Source: Glaciimonas sp. (GTDB lineage Bacteria > Pseudomonadota > Gammaproteobacteria > Burkholderiales > Burkholderiaceae_D). From it: DNA of 64,000 nt. Location: the NCBI GenBank assembly GCA_012927625.1, contig JABBOV010000003.1:434001-498000 (forward strand). The letters are read 5' to 3'. Of the stretch, positions 20,617-31,800 are shown piece after piece. Made by a program: the position numbers and the translations under genes. Under the pieces are notes generated by a model. It did no database searches. It had not been told where the DNA came from and saw only the letters and a program-made list of their open reading frames with translations. Each line of letters opens with the position of its first letter. Position 1 is the first letter of the stretch.

Positions 20617-20837
20617 GCCGACTCCTCCTGTTGGCATTCCAGTTGCGGGCCTGGGATCTGGTCAAGCAATGCTGATACGCGCTGATGCGCCTCCCGCATT
20701 TTCGCTGTCAAGGTGGTATTTTCAGAAGACATGGTAGCGATTTTCAGGCGCAACTCGGCATTTTCATGCCGCAGAAATTGTGCCATTTCTGCCAGCTTGT
20801 CGATTTTTTCGGAGAGTAAGTTAAATTCGGAATTCAT
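20613..20837 (-). CDS. ZapB-like coiled-coil protein
   Basis: 74 residues from ATG 20837 (MNSEFNLLSEKIDKLAEMAQ), almost entirely heptad-repeat coiled coil, matching the TIGR02449/DUF904 family that sits upstream of zapA. ZapB-type proteins bind ZapA at the division ring; the coupling to zapA supports the same partnership. A frame extended 12 codons upstream is possible but has no ribosome binding site. Confidence 0.8.
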   Translation of the reverse strand: MNSEFNLLSEKIDKLAEMAQFLRHENAELRLKIATMSSENTTLTAKMREAHQRVSALLDQIPGPQLECQQEESA

Positions 20838-20955
20838 CTTGCTACTATAGAGGCGCAAATGAATTTCCGTCAATCGATTCAGTCAGTTGCATCGATATGC
20901 AACAAACTAATTTTTGATCCTGTTGCATTTTAAAATGCCTGGCTTGGAAAATCAT

Positions 20956-22671
20956 TTAATTGACGCGTCGATACAATCGGAAGCGCTCATCCCGGTCGGA
21001 AGGACGTCGCCCCTCCCAAAGAATGCGCCATTGGCCGTCATATTGCCGCAACAGATTAGCATCGACCTTATTGCGCGGATTATCCTGCAACAAAAGGTAG
21101 CGGCAGTTTGCCTCGCCAAAGTGTGCGAACGCAACATTGCCGAAATAAGCAAACGATGCACGCTGGGCGGCGCCGACATTCGTATCGACGCAATACTGCT
21201 TGTTGGGCAATTTCTGTGCAATCTGTTCTGCCACACCGGCATAACTCTTGCCGTAATTTATCCACGGCAACCATAGGGTCATCAACAATAGCCAGCAAAG
21301 AATCACGCCGCCAGACGACAGCACAACCGCGCGCCAAAGCACGGCCGGGCGGCGCGCAATACGCCAATGCACCAGAGCCAGCCAAAACACAGTAGCCAAA
21401 GCAGCCGCCACAAATGCAAAGAGATTGAATTCCGGCCTGAATCCGGGCGCGAGTTTGAAAGCGTTTTTTGCGATTTGGGTCGGCCATCCTGTTTGCTTGG
21501 CGATCCAACCCAGCCAGATGAAGCCGGCACATGTTGACAGGGTCATGACCGAGAACCAGTCAATCGCGTTAATTGCACCGCGCTTCATAGTTGGCAAACC
21601 GAATGCAGCCAATATTGCCAGCGGTGGCAACAGAGGTAATAAAATTCCGTCTTTAGGACTCTGATTTAGCATCACCAGCAAAGATAGCGCCCCGACGAAA
21701 ACCAGCGGAATCGTTATGTGCAAGCCCTTATATTGTTTGCGCCAGGCATACACGGCCCAAGCGGCAAATGGCCACGCGGGCCAAGCGAACCAAATTCCGT
21801 TCATCATGAAATATTTTGCGTTATTCCATGTCGGCCAGTTTAATTCAAAATAATCAGCCAGCATCCATGCTGCCACAGGGGAGCCGTTGAACGGCTGCAC
21901 AAAATAATTACCGACGACCCAAACACTGGCCACCAGCAGCATCACCGGCAATGTCACCAGAAAAAGCTGCAGCATCAACTTGCGGTTCTGAAACGCCGTC
22001 AAGACGATGACAGCGAGCAACAAAGTCAGTGGCAGCAACCAGCCGCGCGTGAGGATTGACAGGCCCAAAGCAAGCCCCAGCATGGCAGCGCTGCCAAACG
22101 AGCGCGAATCGAACAGTCTGGCGCTAGCATAAAGAGCGAAAGCGATCAGCGATACTTGCAATGCTGCGGGGCTAGTCTCATGACTATGCAGCAGCAAGCC
22201 GAGACAGCCGAGGTAAATCAGCACGGCGCCATCGGCCAGCATGCGGCCGAAGTCCTGTGCGTCAGGCTGTCCGCCGAAAGCAAGTTTCAGCGGTTGCACC
22301 TCCGTCCTGCGGCCCAGTATATAAGTGCAATACCAGACCGAAGACACACCAATCAGAAAGAACAGCATGGCCGATACACGGGCCGCCATCGGCTCACCCA
22401 GCAGCCAGCCGAATAATTTAATGCAGACGGCACCCACCCAATACGCCAGCGGCCCCTCGTCTGGCAGTGACAGCCCGACCACATGCGGCCAAAGCCAGTC
22501 ATGCATGCTACCGTGCGCCATCGTCCACATGACGCCGAAACTGATCGCATCGTCGTTCTTCCACGGGTCGCGACCAATCAATCCAGGAAGGATATACAAC
22601 AGGCACAGCGCATACAAACCCCAGCGTGGAAGGGTGTGCGCGGCCGAGGCAGGCAAACGAACGGGCTTCAT
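20956..22671 (-). CDS. GT39/ArnT-like membrane glycosyltransferase
   Basis: 571 residues with roughly eleven hydrophobic helices. The N-terminus carries GRDPWKNDDAISFG, the acidic first-loop motif of polyprenyl-phosphate-dependent (PMT/ArnT, GT39/GT83) glycosyltransferases, and a long C-terminal periplasmic domain follows (about 480-571). Such enzymes move a sugar from a lipid carrier to lipid A or protein. Substrate cannot be read from sequence, and no arn genes are adjacent. It is monocistronic, downstream of the rpmE2 terminator. Confidence 0.8.
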   Translation of the reverse strand: MKPVRLPASAAHTLPRWGLYALCLLYILPGLIGRDPWKNDDAISFGVMWTMAHGSMHDWLWPHVVGLSLPDEGPLAYWVGAVCIKLFGWLLGEPMAARVSAMLFFLIGVSSVWYCTYILGRRTEVQPLKLAFGGQPDAQDFGRMLADGAVLIYLGCLGLLLHSHETSPAALQVSLIAFALYASARLFDSRSFGSAAMLGLALGLSILTRGWLLPLTLLLAVIVLTAFQNRKLMLQLFLVTLPVMLLVASVWVVGNYFVQPFNGSPVAAWMLADYFELNWPTWNNAKYFMMNGIWFAWPAWPFAAWAVYAWRKQYKGLHITIPLVFVGALSLLVMLNQSPKDGILLPLLPPLAILAAFGLPTMKRGAINAIDWFSVMTLSTCAGFIWLGWIAKQTGWPTQIAKNAFKLAPGFRPEFNLFAFVAAALATVFWLALVHWRIARRPAVLWRAVVLSSGGVILCWLLLMTLWLPWINYGKSYAGVAEQIAQKLPNKQYCVDTNVGAAQRASFAYFGNVAFAHFGEANCRYLLLQDNPRNKVDANLLRQYDGQWRILWEGRRPSDRDERFRLYRRVN

Positions 22672-22749
22672 TAAATTATTGGGTAGTTCCGTGAAAGCGT
22701 AAGCGCAATATTGTGTCCGAAAACTCTTTAGAAATACGGCTAGGCCAAC

Positions 22750-22777
22750 AAAAAAGGCAGCGTGGGCTGCCTTTTTT
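22750..22777 (-). terminator. Rho-independent terminator of rpmE2
   Basis: AAAAAAGGCAGC, GTGG loop, GCTGCCTTTTTT. It is symmetrical in A and T runs and lies 17 bases past the rpmE2 stop codon. Confidence 0.9.
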
Positions 22778-22794
22778 GTTGTGAAACAGAAAAA

Positions 22795-23061
22795 TTACTC
22801 TGCCACTTGGGTTTTGGAGCCGACTTTGCCGAACTTCTGACGGAACTTCTCAACCCGGCCTGCGGTATCGACAATCTTGTGCTTGCCGGTGTAAAACGGA
22901 TGCGACTCGGAAGATACCTCGATCTTCACGAGTGGATATTCTGTACCTTCAAATTCCATCTTGTCACGCGTCTGAATGGTTGAGCGAGTAACAAATTTGA
23001 AGTCGCAGGACAAGTCGTGAAATAAAACTTCGCGATAATTTGGGTGAATGCCGTCTTTCAT
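22795..23061 (-). CDS. rpmE2: Ribosomal protein L31, type B
   Basis: 88 residues from ATG 23061 ([16 protein letters not shown]), with an AGAGG site. Body motifs [20 protein letters not shown] and [11 protein letters not shown] fit L31. The zinc-binding CxxC of type A is absent, so this is the zinc-independent form, often used under zinc limitation. No Zur-type operator is evident upstream. A TATAAT on the minus strand at 23184-23179 may be its -10 box. Confidence 0.93.
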   Translation of the reverse strand: MKDGIHPNYREVLFHDLSCDFKFVTRSTIQTRDKMEFEGTEYPLVKIEVSSESHPFYTGKHKIVDTAGRVEKFRQKFGKVGSKTQVAE

Positions 23062-23275
23062 GTGTACCTCTAAATAGTTTGGCAGCCAATCGTCACTTCG
23101 TCGGCCGTGCTGCTTCTTGGCCCGATTGTCGATCACTTACCAGGGGTTTAATGCATCTGCTTAAAATTCTGAGCCAAAATTATACAATGCAATGGCCCTC
23201 TGCGGCTAAATTCCTCATAGAAATAAGCGCGATGAGAATTGGAATATGATGTCGGCCTCGAACAGGAGCTAAAAA

Positions 23276-23908
23276 GTGGCAATCAACATCAATTCAGGGA
23301 TGAGCACGGCGTTGCAGGTCATTGAAGCGCTTGGCATTGTCGCATTCGCCAGTTCGGGCTTCATTGAAGCGCGCCGCAAGGAAATGGATCTGATCGGCGT
23401 TTTTACCGTAGCATTTATCACGGCCTTCGGCGGCGGCACATTGCGTGACATTTTACTGGATCGCCGTCCACTATTTTGGGTGCAGCACCAGGAATACACG
23501 CTGCTGATATTCGCGTTGGCCCTGGTCGTACTTCCACTTTCGCATTATTTACGCTCATCGTCTGCGGAACGGGCGATTAACTTTGCCGATGCGCTGGGAC
23601 TCGGCCTGTTCAGCGCAGCGGGAACCTCGATTGCGCAAGAGATGCAAATGCCGATTTTCATCTGCGTCATGATGGGCGTCATCACAGCCATTTTTGGCGG
23701 CGTCTTGCGCGATGTCATTTGCAATGAAATACCGCTGGTATTTCGTCGCGGACAGCTCTACGCAACCTGCGCCTTTATCGGTTCCTGGGTGTACCTGATA
23801 CTAAATTTGGCGAATGTCCACCAGACGATTGCGCTCATTTCCAGCATTCTTGCAACCACCATCCTGCGTCTGCTGGCAGTGCGCTTCGACCTGAAACTGC
23901 CGGCCTGA
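23276..23908 (+). CDS. TRIC-family (UPF0126) membrane protein
   Basis: 210 residues starting at GTG 23276, chosen for the AGGAG site seven bases upstream. Seven hydrophobic helices in two internally similar halves, each with the family signature: ITAFGGGTLRDILLDRRP and ITAIFGGVLRDVICNEIP. TRIC homologues form trimeric cation (potassium) channels; the bacterial role is not established. It is convergent with rho across a hairpin at 23918. Confidence 0.88.
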   Translation: MAININSGMSTALQVIEALGIVAFASSGFIEARRKEMDLIGVFTVAFITAFGGGTLRDILLDRRPLFWVQHQEYTLLIFALALVVLPLSHYLRSSSAERAINFADALGLGLFSAAGTSIAQEMQMPIFICVMMGVITAIFGGVLRDVICNEIPLVFRRGQLYATCAFIGSWVYLILNLANVHQTIALISSILATTILRLLAVRFDLKLPA

Positions 23909-23917
23909 AACGTAATC

Positions 23918-23941
23918 GGGCGCATGCCGCAACATGCGCCC
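23918..23941. repeat. Hairpin between the TRIC gene and rho
   Basis: GGGCGCATG, six-base loop, CATGCGCCC. There is no T run on either side, so it is a stable hairpin rather than a typical terminator. Confidence 0.5.
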
Positions 23942-23983
23942 TACCCTGTTAGTCAAAAACAGGCTTAACTCCAGCAACTCACA

Positions 23984-25246
23984 TTAACTGCTGCGCCGCA
24001 TCATATCGAAAAACTCGGCGTTGGTCTTGGTAGCTTTCATTTTATCGAGAATGAATTCCATCGCTTCGATTTCATCCATGCTGTAGAGCAACTTGCGCAA
24101 TATCCAGATTTTCTGCAACTGGTCTGGCTTGATCAGCAATTCTTCGCGGCGGGTGCCGGATTTATTCAGGTTGATGGCCGGATAGACGCGTTTTTCAGCC
24201 AAACGGCGTTCCAGATGCACTTCCATGTTGCCGGTACCCTTGAATTCTTCAAAAATCACGTCATCCATGCGGCTGCCGGTTTCGATCAGTGCAGTGGCAA
24301 TGATGGTCAGCGAGCCACCTTCCTCAATGTTGCGTGCTGCACCAAAGAAGCGCTTTGGACGTTGCAACGCATTGGCATCAACACCACCGGTCAGCACCTT
24401 GCCGGAAGCCGGGATCACTGTGTTGTAGGCACGCGCCAGACGCGTGATCGAATCGAGCAAAATCACCACGTCTTTCTTCATTTCGACTAAGCGCTTGGCT
24501 TTTTCCAGCACCATTTCGGCCACTTGTACGTGGCGCGTCGCCGGTTCGTCAAAAGTAGAGGCAACCACTTCGCCGCGCACCGAGCGCTGCATTTCCGTCA
24601 CTTCTTCCGGGCGCTCATCGATCAGCAGCACGATCAGCGTGATATCCGGATGATTGGCAGTGATCGCGTGCGCGATATGCTGCAGGATCACTGATTTACC
24701 CGATTTCGGTGAAGCTACCAGCAAGCCGCGCTGCCCCTTGCCAATCGGCGCAATCATGTCGATGATGCGGCCGGTGATGTTTTCCTGGCCGTTCATCTCG
24801 CGCTCGAGATGCAGCACCTTGTTCGGGTGTAGCGGCGTCAGGTTTTCAAACATGATGCGATGCTTGGATGCCTCCGGCGGTTCGCCGTTGACTTTATCCA
24901 CTTTCACTAGTGCAAAATAACGTTCGCCGTCTTTCGGAGTACGGACTTCGCCTTCGATTGAATCGCCGGTATGCAGGTTGAAACGGCGAATTTGCGATGG
25001 CGAGATATAGATGTCATCGGTGGACGCCATATAACTGGCGTCCGGCGAGCGCAGAAAGCCAAAGCCGTCCGGCAGCACTTCCAGGGCGCCGTCGCCGAAA
25101 ATTTGCTCGCCTTGCTTGGCGCGCTTTTTCAGGATCGCAAACATCAATTCCTGTTTGCGCAGGCGTGCTGCGTTATCGATGTCGAGTCCGATTGCCATTT
25201 CTAGCAGGGCAGAGACGTGTAACGCCTTTAATTCAGATAAATGCAT
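23984..25246 (-). CDS. rho: Transcription termination factor Rho
   Basis: 420 residues, the normal length. N-terminal [21 protein letters not shown]-binding cold-shock-like domain with [12 protein letters not shown], Walker A in [25 protein letters not shown], and the Q/R-loop region [25 protein letters not shown]. Hexameric RNA helicase that ends transcription. It follows trxA in the same direction after 177 bases, a conserved betaproteobacterial order with rpmE just beyond. Confidence 0.98.
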   Translation of the reverse strand: MHLSELKALHVSALLEMAIGLDIDNAARLRKQELMFAILKKRAKQGEQIFGDGALEVLPDGFGFLRSPDASYMASTDDIYISPSQIRRFNLHTGDSIEGEVRTPKDGERYFALVKVDKVNGEPPEASKHRIMFENLTPLHPNKVLHLEREMNGQENITGRIIDMIAPIGKGQRGLLVASPKSGKSVILQHIAHAITANHPDITLIVLLIDERPEEVTEMQRSVRGEVVASTFDEPATRHVQVAEMVLEKAKRLVEMKKDVVILLDSITRLARAYNTVIPASGKVLTGGVDANALQRPKRFFGAARNIEEGGSLTIIATALIETGSRMDDVIFEEFKGTGNMEVHLERRLAEKRVYPAINLNKSGTRREELLIKPDQLQKIWILRKLLYSMDEIEAMEFILDKMKATKTNAEFFDMMRRSS

Positions 25247-25423
25247 GATGAGAGTGTCCCGAGATGGGATAAATATAGGTGGGGGTGGGAGTCGCGTGGT
25301 GTGCTTGTGAACGGTTGTTCAATATCAAGCAGAAATAATTAAATAAAAAAATCTGAGTAAAAATGATCTAACTGAGCTGTATGCATCAGCGACGATGCGG
25401 GCGCATCGCCGCTGTGTGCATTA

Positions 25424-25756
25424 TTAAATGTTGCTGTCCACAAACGCAGTCAACTGGCCTTTTGCCATCGCACCCACTTTTTGGGCGGCAGCGACACCGT
25501 TCTTGAACAAAATCATCGTCGGAATACCGCGAATGCCAAATTTTGCCGGGATGACTTGATTGGCATCGACATCCATTTTGGCGATGATGATTTTGCCGTC
25601 ATATGCTGGATCTTTCGCAATTTCTTCCAAAATTGGTGCCACCATTTTGCAGGGGCCGCACCACTCTGCCCAAAAATCGACCAGTACGGGTTTGTCGGAT
25701 TTCAATACATCCGCGTCAAAGGATGCATCGGTAATATGTTTAATGTTTTCGCTCAT
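25424..25756 (-). CDS. trxA: Thioredoxin 1
   Basis: 110 residues from ATG 25756, with a GAGGAA site. Active site [10 protein letters not shown] (C33, C36) and the cis-proline loop RGIPTMILF are intact. Cytosolic disulfide reductant. A GC-rich hairpin (GATGC/GCATC, about 25386-25411) lies in the gap before rho but lacks a T run, so some readthrough into rho is plausible. Confidence 0.97.
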   Translation of the reverse strand: MSENIKHITDASFDADVLKSDKPVLVDFWAEWCGPCKMVAPILEEIAKDPAYDGKIIIAKMDVDANQVIPAKFGIRGIPTMILFKNGVAAAQKVGAMAKGQLTAFVDSNI

Positions 25757-26088
25757 GGATTCCTCGGTATGCCGGGATAAAAGGGTAAATGGCGCTGCTT
25801 TTGGGATGCGCTCAGGCTGGCCTGAATTATTCGTCACCTACTGACAACGTTTTCATTGTTACATCAATGAAGTTGAGTCGTTGTGCTTAAATTCAATGTT
25901 TTTGAAATGTGTGGCAAGGAATAATACGGCGGGGATGATTGAAATAATAACCTATTTTGGCGCTAAATGTCGTGCGGCGCTGCGATTATATCCGCAGGCG
26001 TCTACTGCGCTCGCATAAAATACATCATGAAAGTGGTTTTTCACGCAAAATTCTTCCCTCTCTTTCCGCTCCCAGCAGCCCGAACCAC
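25757..26088. other. Divergent trxA/addB intergenic region
   Basis: 332 bases without a supported gene. It should hold the trxA promoter leftward and the addB promoter rightward; I see no convincing hexamer pair. An open frame runs into addB from 25957, but nothing supports translation that far upstream. Confidence 0.4.
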
Positions 26089-28842
26089 ATGTCACTCCAG
26101 CCTATTCTGATTCCTCCTTCCGCCCATTTCTGGCGCCACGCGGCGCGCGTACTGCTGCGCCGACTGGCAGAAAGCGCATTACTGCCGCAGCAAATCGGGT
26201 CGCAAGCACCCGACCTGTCTGCGTTGTGCGTAATAGTGCCGACCTACGGCCATGCGCTGCAACTCAAGGCCGCGTTGGCACAAGTCCTGCAGTGTGCTTT
26301 CATTCCGCCGCGCATCACGACACCGACCACCTGGCTCGAATTATTGCTGCCGCAGGAGGCCGAGCCTGCGATTGCACACGACAGCGAACGCCTGATGGCG
26401 CTGTATAGCGGGCTGCGGCAGCATGCGTGGCTGAAAAAACTATTCACTGCCAAACGCAATACCGACCTGCTGCCCTTGGCGCAAACCCTGCTGTCGCTAT
26501 CGGATGAACTGACGCAAGCGCTGCTGCCGGCGCTCCAGGCCGAACCGGATACCCTGGAACAAAACTGGCAGGCGGCGTTAGCCGAGCTATCGCCGCCGGC
26601 GCGCCAGCTGTTGTCGGACGAAACTCAATTGGTGTGGACCATCTGGAAGAGCCAACTGACGCAAAACGATGCCAGCGCCGCTCACCTATTGCGACTACTG
26701 CGTTTTGCCGCGCAAGCGCGTGATCCACTGGTCTGGATCAGCCCGGTCGCACCAAGCCCGCAAGAGGCGACATTTTTGACCGCCTATGCGGCGCGCCAGC
26801 CGGTCTTGCAACTCTTTCTCGACTGGAACGAATTTACAATAAATAGGGAGTATGCATCTGCTTGGCATGAAATACATGCGGATAAAGATGCCATCTCTGC
26901 CAGTATATATGATGCGTCAGAAAGTGCTGAATACCCGCAAATGTCACCGATGTCGCACATATCGCTCTACGGCGCCAGCAGCTTGGAAGACGAAGCCTTG
27001 CACGCGGCCCAAACCATTGTCGACTGGCTGCAGGAAGGCAAATCCCGTCTTGCCATCGTGGCGCAAGACCGCGTTGTGGCGCGGCGCATTCGGGCCTTGC
27101 TGGAACGCGCGCAAATATGTGTGAGCGATGAAACCGGCTGGAAGCTCTCCACCACCCGCGCCGCCGCAGCGCTTGCGGCATGGTTTGAAGTAGTGTCGTC
27201 GCGGGCCGAGACAGTGGCTTTGCTGGATTTTTTGAAATCGCCTTATGTATTTGCGCCGCTAGCAGACAAACCTACGCAATTGATGACGATCGAGCGCACG
27301 CTGCGGCGCGCCAATGTGCTGGCCGGATGGGATGCGGCCGGTGCCGCTTTGGCCAGCAATCCGGCCGAGCAAATCAGCCTGCGCCGGATAGAGCAGCAGG
27401 CCGTCACGTTTGGCGGCCGCAAGACACTGGCCGCCTGGCTGATTGCCACCTGCGACATGCTGGTTGCGCTCGACATGCAAGTCGCGCTAGCGGCTGACGC
27501 TGCCGGGCAACAAGTATTGGCGGTGCTGGAATCGCTGCAAAAAGAATGCGCGGCGCTAGCTGAAACCTTTGCATTTGCCGAATGGCGCGCTTTCATCGAC
27601 ATACAACTCGAAGCGGCACCGTTCGTGGCGGCCAATTCCGACACCAGAGTCGTGATGCTGCCGCTCAACGGCGCGCGCCTGCGCAGTTTCGACGCAGTGT
27701 TGCTTGTCGGCGCCGACGCCAAACATTTACCATCGCAGCCGCAGGAAACCCTGTTCTTCGCCAATGCGGTGCGGCGCGAACTCGGTCTGGAAACCCGCGA
27801 AAGCCGACAACGCCAGCAATTGCGGGACTTTACCGAATTACTCAGCGCCAATCCTGAAGTCGTGCTGACCTGGCAAGCGCACCAGGACGGCGAACCGAAT
27901 GCGGTCAGCGCCTGGATCGAACGGTTGCAACTAACGCTGGCACGGCATAACAAAGCACCATTACCGACACACCAGAGCGCACTGCCGATCCGACAATTGC
28001 TGTCTGCACTACCAAGCATGCCGGCGCCAAAAGCCGCACCACTTGCGCCGCAAAAATTATCCGCCAGCGGCTACAACAGTCTGCTGGCCTGCCCTTATCA
28101 ATTTTTTGCCGCGCGCATGCTGCGCCTGAATGCACTGGATGAATTGTCCGAGATGCCGGAAAAACGCGATTACGGCGGTTGGCTGCATGCGATTCTGAAA
28201 ACCTATCACGACACTCTGCGCGACCAAGCTAATCCGCTACCGCTACCGGAGCGTGAAAATCTGCTGCGCCGCATTTCGGCGCAAGCGTTCGAACTCATTC
28301 TAGGCAAGAATGCCGCCGCGCTCGGTTACACCGTGCGCTGGCAAAAAGTGATCCCAGCCTATCTCGAATGGGCCAACGGACACGAAGCGGAAGGCTGGAA
28401 TTTCGTCATCGGCGAACAATGGTTCGAGAAAATTTTGTGCTGGCAGCAAGGCGAAACGCAGCGTTCAATACTGCTGCAAGGCCGCATCGACCGCATCGAC
28501 GAAACCGAAGACGGCGAACGCGTAGTGCTCGATTACAAGACCAGCGAAGCATCCATCCTGAAAGCCAAATTGAAAAACGGCGAAGACCTGCAATTGCCGT
28601 TCTACGGCATATTGTCCGACGCACCCGTTGCCAGTGCGCAGTATGTCGCGTTGGAAGCGAATAAAGGCAAAACCGGAGCAGCAATCGCACCCGATTACGC
28701 CGATTGGAAAATCGCGCTGGAACAACACATCGCAATCCATATGCAAGCCATAGCAGATGGCGCACCGCTACCGGCCAACGGCGTCGAATCGGTCTGCCAA
28801 TATTGCGATGTGCGCGGCCTGTGCCGCAAGGGAGCTTGGTAA
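26089..28842 (+). CDS. addB: AddB-like nuclease/helicase-fold subunit with 4Fe-4S site
   Basis: 917 residues from ATG 26089. The C-terminal PD-(D/E)XK nuclease has QGRIDRID (D801), then LDYK (D815, K817). Four cysteines, C668 (LLACPYQFF) and C903, C906, C912 (CQYCDVRGLC), match the iron-sulfur staple of AddB. The N-terminal half follows the helicase fold but shows no intact Walker A (VPTYGHAL at the expected place), as in AddB proteins that lack helicase activity. Works with AddA in resecting double-strand breaks for RecA. The TAA stop overlaps the addA start (TAATG). Confidence 0.9.
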   Translation: MSLQPILIPPSAHFWRHAARVLLRRLAESALLPQQIGSQAPDLSALCVIVPTYGHALQLKAALAQVLQCAFIPPRITTPTTWLELLLPQEAEPAIAHDSERLMALYSGLRQHAWLKKLFTAKRNTDLLPLAQTLLSLSDELTQALLPALQAEPDTLEQNWQAALAELSPPARQLLSDETQLVWTIWKSQLTQNDASAAHLLRLLRFAAQARDPLVWISPVAPSPQEATFLTAYAARQPVLQLFLDWNEFTINREYASAWHEIHADKDAISASIYDASESAEYPQMSPMSHISLYGASSLEDEALHAAQTIVDWLQEGKSRLAIVAQDRVVARRIRALLERAQICVSDETGWKLSTTRAAAALAAWFEVVSSRAETVALLDFLKSPYVFAPLADKPTQLMTIERTLRRANVLAGWDAAGAALASNPAEQISLRRIEQQAVTFGGRKTLAAWLIATCDMLVALDMQVALAADAAGQQVLAVLESLQKECAALAETFAFAEWRAFIDIQLEAAPFVAANSDTRVVMLPLNGARLRSFDAVLLVGADAKHLPSQPQETLFFANAVRRELGLETRESRQRQQLRDFTELLSANPEVVLTWQAHQDGEPNAVSAWIERLQLTLARHNKAPLPTHQSALPIRQLLSALPSMPAPKAAPLAPQKLSASGYNSLLACPYQFFAARMLRLNALDELSEMPEKRDYGGWLHAILKTYHDTLRDQANPLPLPERENLLRRISAQAFELILGKNAAALGYTVRWQKVIPAYLEWANGHEAEGWNFVIGEQWFEKILCWQQGETQRSILLQGRIDRIDETEDGERVVLDYKTSEASILKAKLKNGEDLQLPFYGILSDAPVASAQYVALEANKGKTGAAIAPDYADWKIALEQHIAIHMQAIADGAPLPANGVESVCQYCDVRGLCRKGAW

Positions 28843-31800
28843 TGAAAAATATGGAAGACATGGATTTCGACACCGATTTAAACGTAAATCCGAGCGCAGC
28901 CCCGCACGCCTACGAAATCAATCAATGTCCAGTCAACGCGCAAGCATTCATCGCCAGCGCCTGCGACCCGCACCAATCGGTGGTGGTGGAAGCCTGTGCC
29001 GGCAGCGGCAAAACCTGGCTGCTAGTGGCGCGCATGTTGCGCCTGCTGCTGGCCGGCACCGAACCGGCCGAATTGCTGGCCATTACTTTCACCCGCAAGG
29101 CTGCGCAGGAAATGCGCGAACGCTTGTTGTCGCTGTTGCGTGATTTAGCCTTGCTGCCAGAAACTGCAGTACGCACACTACTCGAAGAACGCGGCTTGTC
29201 ACCGCACGAAGCAGAGCAAGCAATCCCGGCCGCACGCGATCTGTATGAACGCGTATTGTCCAGCCCGCAAGCGCTGTCGATTGACACCTTCCATAGCTGG
29301 TTTGCAAAGCTGATCCAGATTGCGCCACTGGCGTCCGGCGTGCCGCACGGCTACACGCTGACCGACGCCACCGGCGAACTGCTGTCGGAGGCGTACAGCA
29401 CCTTCATGCAATCGGTCAACGATGACGGCAACGCCGAACTGAAGGCTGCGCTGCTGGTTTTGTACGACAACCTCGGCGACTTCAATACCAAAAAAATGCT
29501 GGACGCTTTCGTCGGCAAGCGCGCCGAATGGTGGGCCAGCACGCAACATCAAGACCCATCACAAGAACCATTGCCACTGCAATGGCTGGGCGCACTCTGC
29601 GGCAATGATGCCGAGCATGATGCACGACTGGAATTATGGAGTGACGCAGCGCTAAACAAACGCTTGCTAAACATCGCCTGGCTGCTGGGGCAAGCAACAA
29701 AGCGCAATCAAGAGCGCGCACGCAGCATCGAAAGCGCACTGACTGCTGGCGCCAGCCTGGATAATTTCGCCCAATTGCTGAACCAGTTTTGCGACGACAA
29801 AGGCGCGCCGCGTGGCAACGACCATCGCCGCGGGCAATTGTTCAAGGTGATCGAAACCAATCTGGGAGAAGGCGGCGGCGAAACATTCGAGCGCGAATTT
29901 ATCAGCTTAAGTGCAGCGCTATTACAGTTGCAGCGCCGCAGTTTCGAGCCGCAAGTACTTGCCATTAATGCCGCGCTGTTTACTGCCGGGGCCGCGTATC
30001 TGGAACGCTATCAAGCGATCAAAGCCGAACGGCGCGTTTTCGACTTCGCCGATCTGGAATGGCAAGCGTACCGGCTGCTCTCCAACGAAGAACACGCAGC
30101 CTATTTGCAAAGCCGGCTTGATGCGCGTTACAAGCAAATTCTGCTGGACGAGTTCCAGGACACCAATCCGCTGCAATGGCACATCGTGCAAGGCTGGCTA
30201 AACGCGTATGGCGACGACGACAGCAAACCCGGCATCTTCATCGTTGGCGACCCCAAGCAATCGATTTACCGTTTCCGTCGTGCCGAACCGCGTGTCTTTC
30301 AAGCGGCTAGCGCGTACTTGGCAGCGCAAGGCGCGGCGTTGCTGCGCACTAATCAGACCCGGCGCAATGCCGCAACCATCGTCGCCGCGCTCAATACCAG
30401 CTTTACATACAACCCGATTTTCAGGCCGCAAACCACGCTGGCCGGGCAATCCGGCGTGGTCTGGCGTTTGCCGCTGATCCAACGCATTGCCAGTGAAAAA
30501 TCCGTGGCCGCAATGACCGTCATGATCCGCGACCCATTCAACACCCCACGCGATGAAGAAGAAGATGCGCGCCGGCGCGACGAAGGGCATGCAGTGGCGC
30601 AAGCGATTCTGCACTCCAAACACATACTGAGCGAACAGACACATGCGCCTGTGACCTGGTCCGACGTCATGCTGCTGGTCAAAAAACGCACCCATCTCGG
30701 CGCTTACGAAGGCGCGTTGCGCGCTGCTGGGATTCCGTTCGCATCCGACCGTCGCGGTGGTTTATTAAGCGCATTGGAGATCCTCGATCTGATTGCGCTG
30801 CTGAACTTTCTGATCACGCCCGGCGACGATCTGGCCTTGGCGCATGTATTGAAATCACCGTTATTTGGTGCTGATGACGCCGATCTGATTGCGCTGGCGC
30901 AGCGCACTGAACAGAGCTGGTGGGATCGCTTGCAGGCAGCTATAAGCAACGACACATCAGAGCCGCTAGTGCGCGCCGAACGTTTGCTGGCGCACTGGCT
31001 GCACGTCGCGCCGCAATTGCCGGTACACGACTTGCTCGACCTCATCTTGCATCAAGGCGAGCTAATTACACGCACCGCACAGGCGGTGCAGCCGCTGGTG
31101 CGCAATCAGGTGATCGGCAATATCGAAGCCTTCATTGAACTATCCCTGAATCTCGATGCCGGCCGCTATCCGAGCTTGCCGAAATTTATCGATGCGCTGC
31201 GCACGCTGCAAAATAATGCAGGCAACGACGCGCCCGACGAAGCCGGCATCGACGCTGCGCTGGACGCGGTACGCATCATGACCATCCACAGCGCCAAAGG
31301 GCTGGAAGCGCCGATCGTGATTTTGCTCGACGCCAACCACAGCGAACCGGCCCGCGACGATATGGGCGTGCTGTGCGACTGGCCGCAAGATTCTGCAGCC
31401 CCGACCCACTTCTCGGTCTTTGGTCGCCAAAGCGAACGCGGCGCAGCGCGCGACCCTTTGTTCGCCGCAGAAGAAAACTTCAAGCAACAAGAAGACTGGA
31501 ATCTGCTCTACGTCGCCGCCACCCGCGCCAGACAAATCCTGATTGTCAGTGGTGTAGCCAGCGCGAAAAACCCGCAACCTGATGGCAGCGCTGTCGATAG
31601 TTGGTACCACCGATTACAACACGCGCCGTACATTCCGGCAGATGAGATTCTGGCACCCGCACCGAGTCTAATTGCAGCCGACAGTTTCACGCTGCAGATC
31701 TACCATCCACCGCTGCTGGCTGCGCCGATCAGCACCCAACCGGCCAGCACCAGCGGAGACGCCATCGCTATCGCTGAAGGCATCGCGCTGCACGCACTAC

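Noticed and set aside
25383-25416. GC-rich hairpin between trxA and rho as a terminator
   Set aside because: No T run after the stem on the minus strand; noted only as a possible hairpin.
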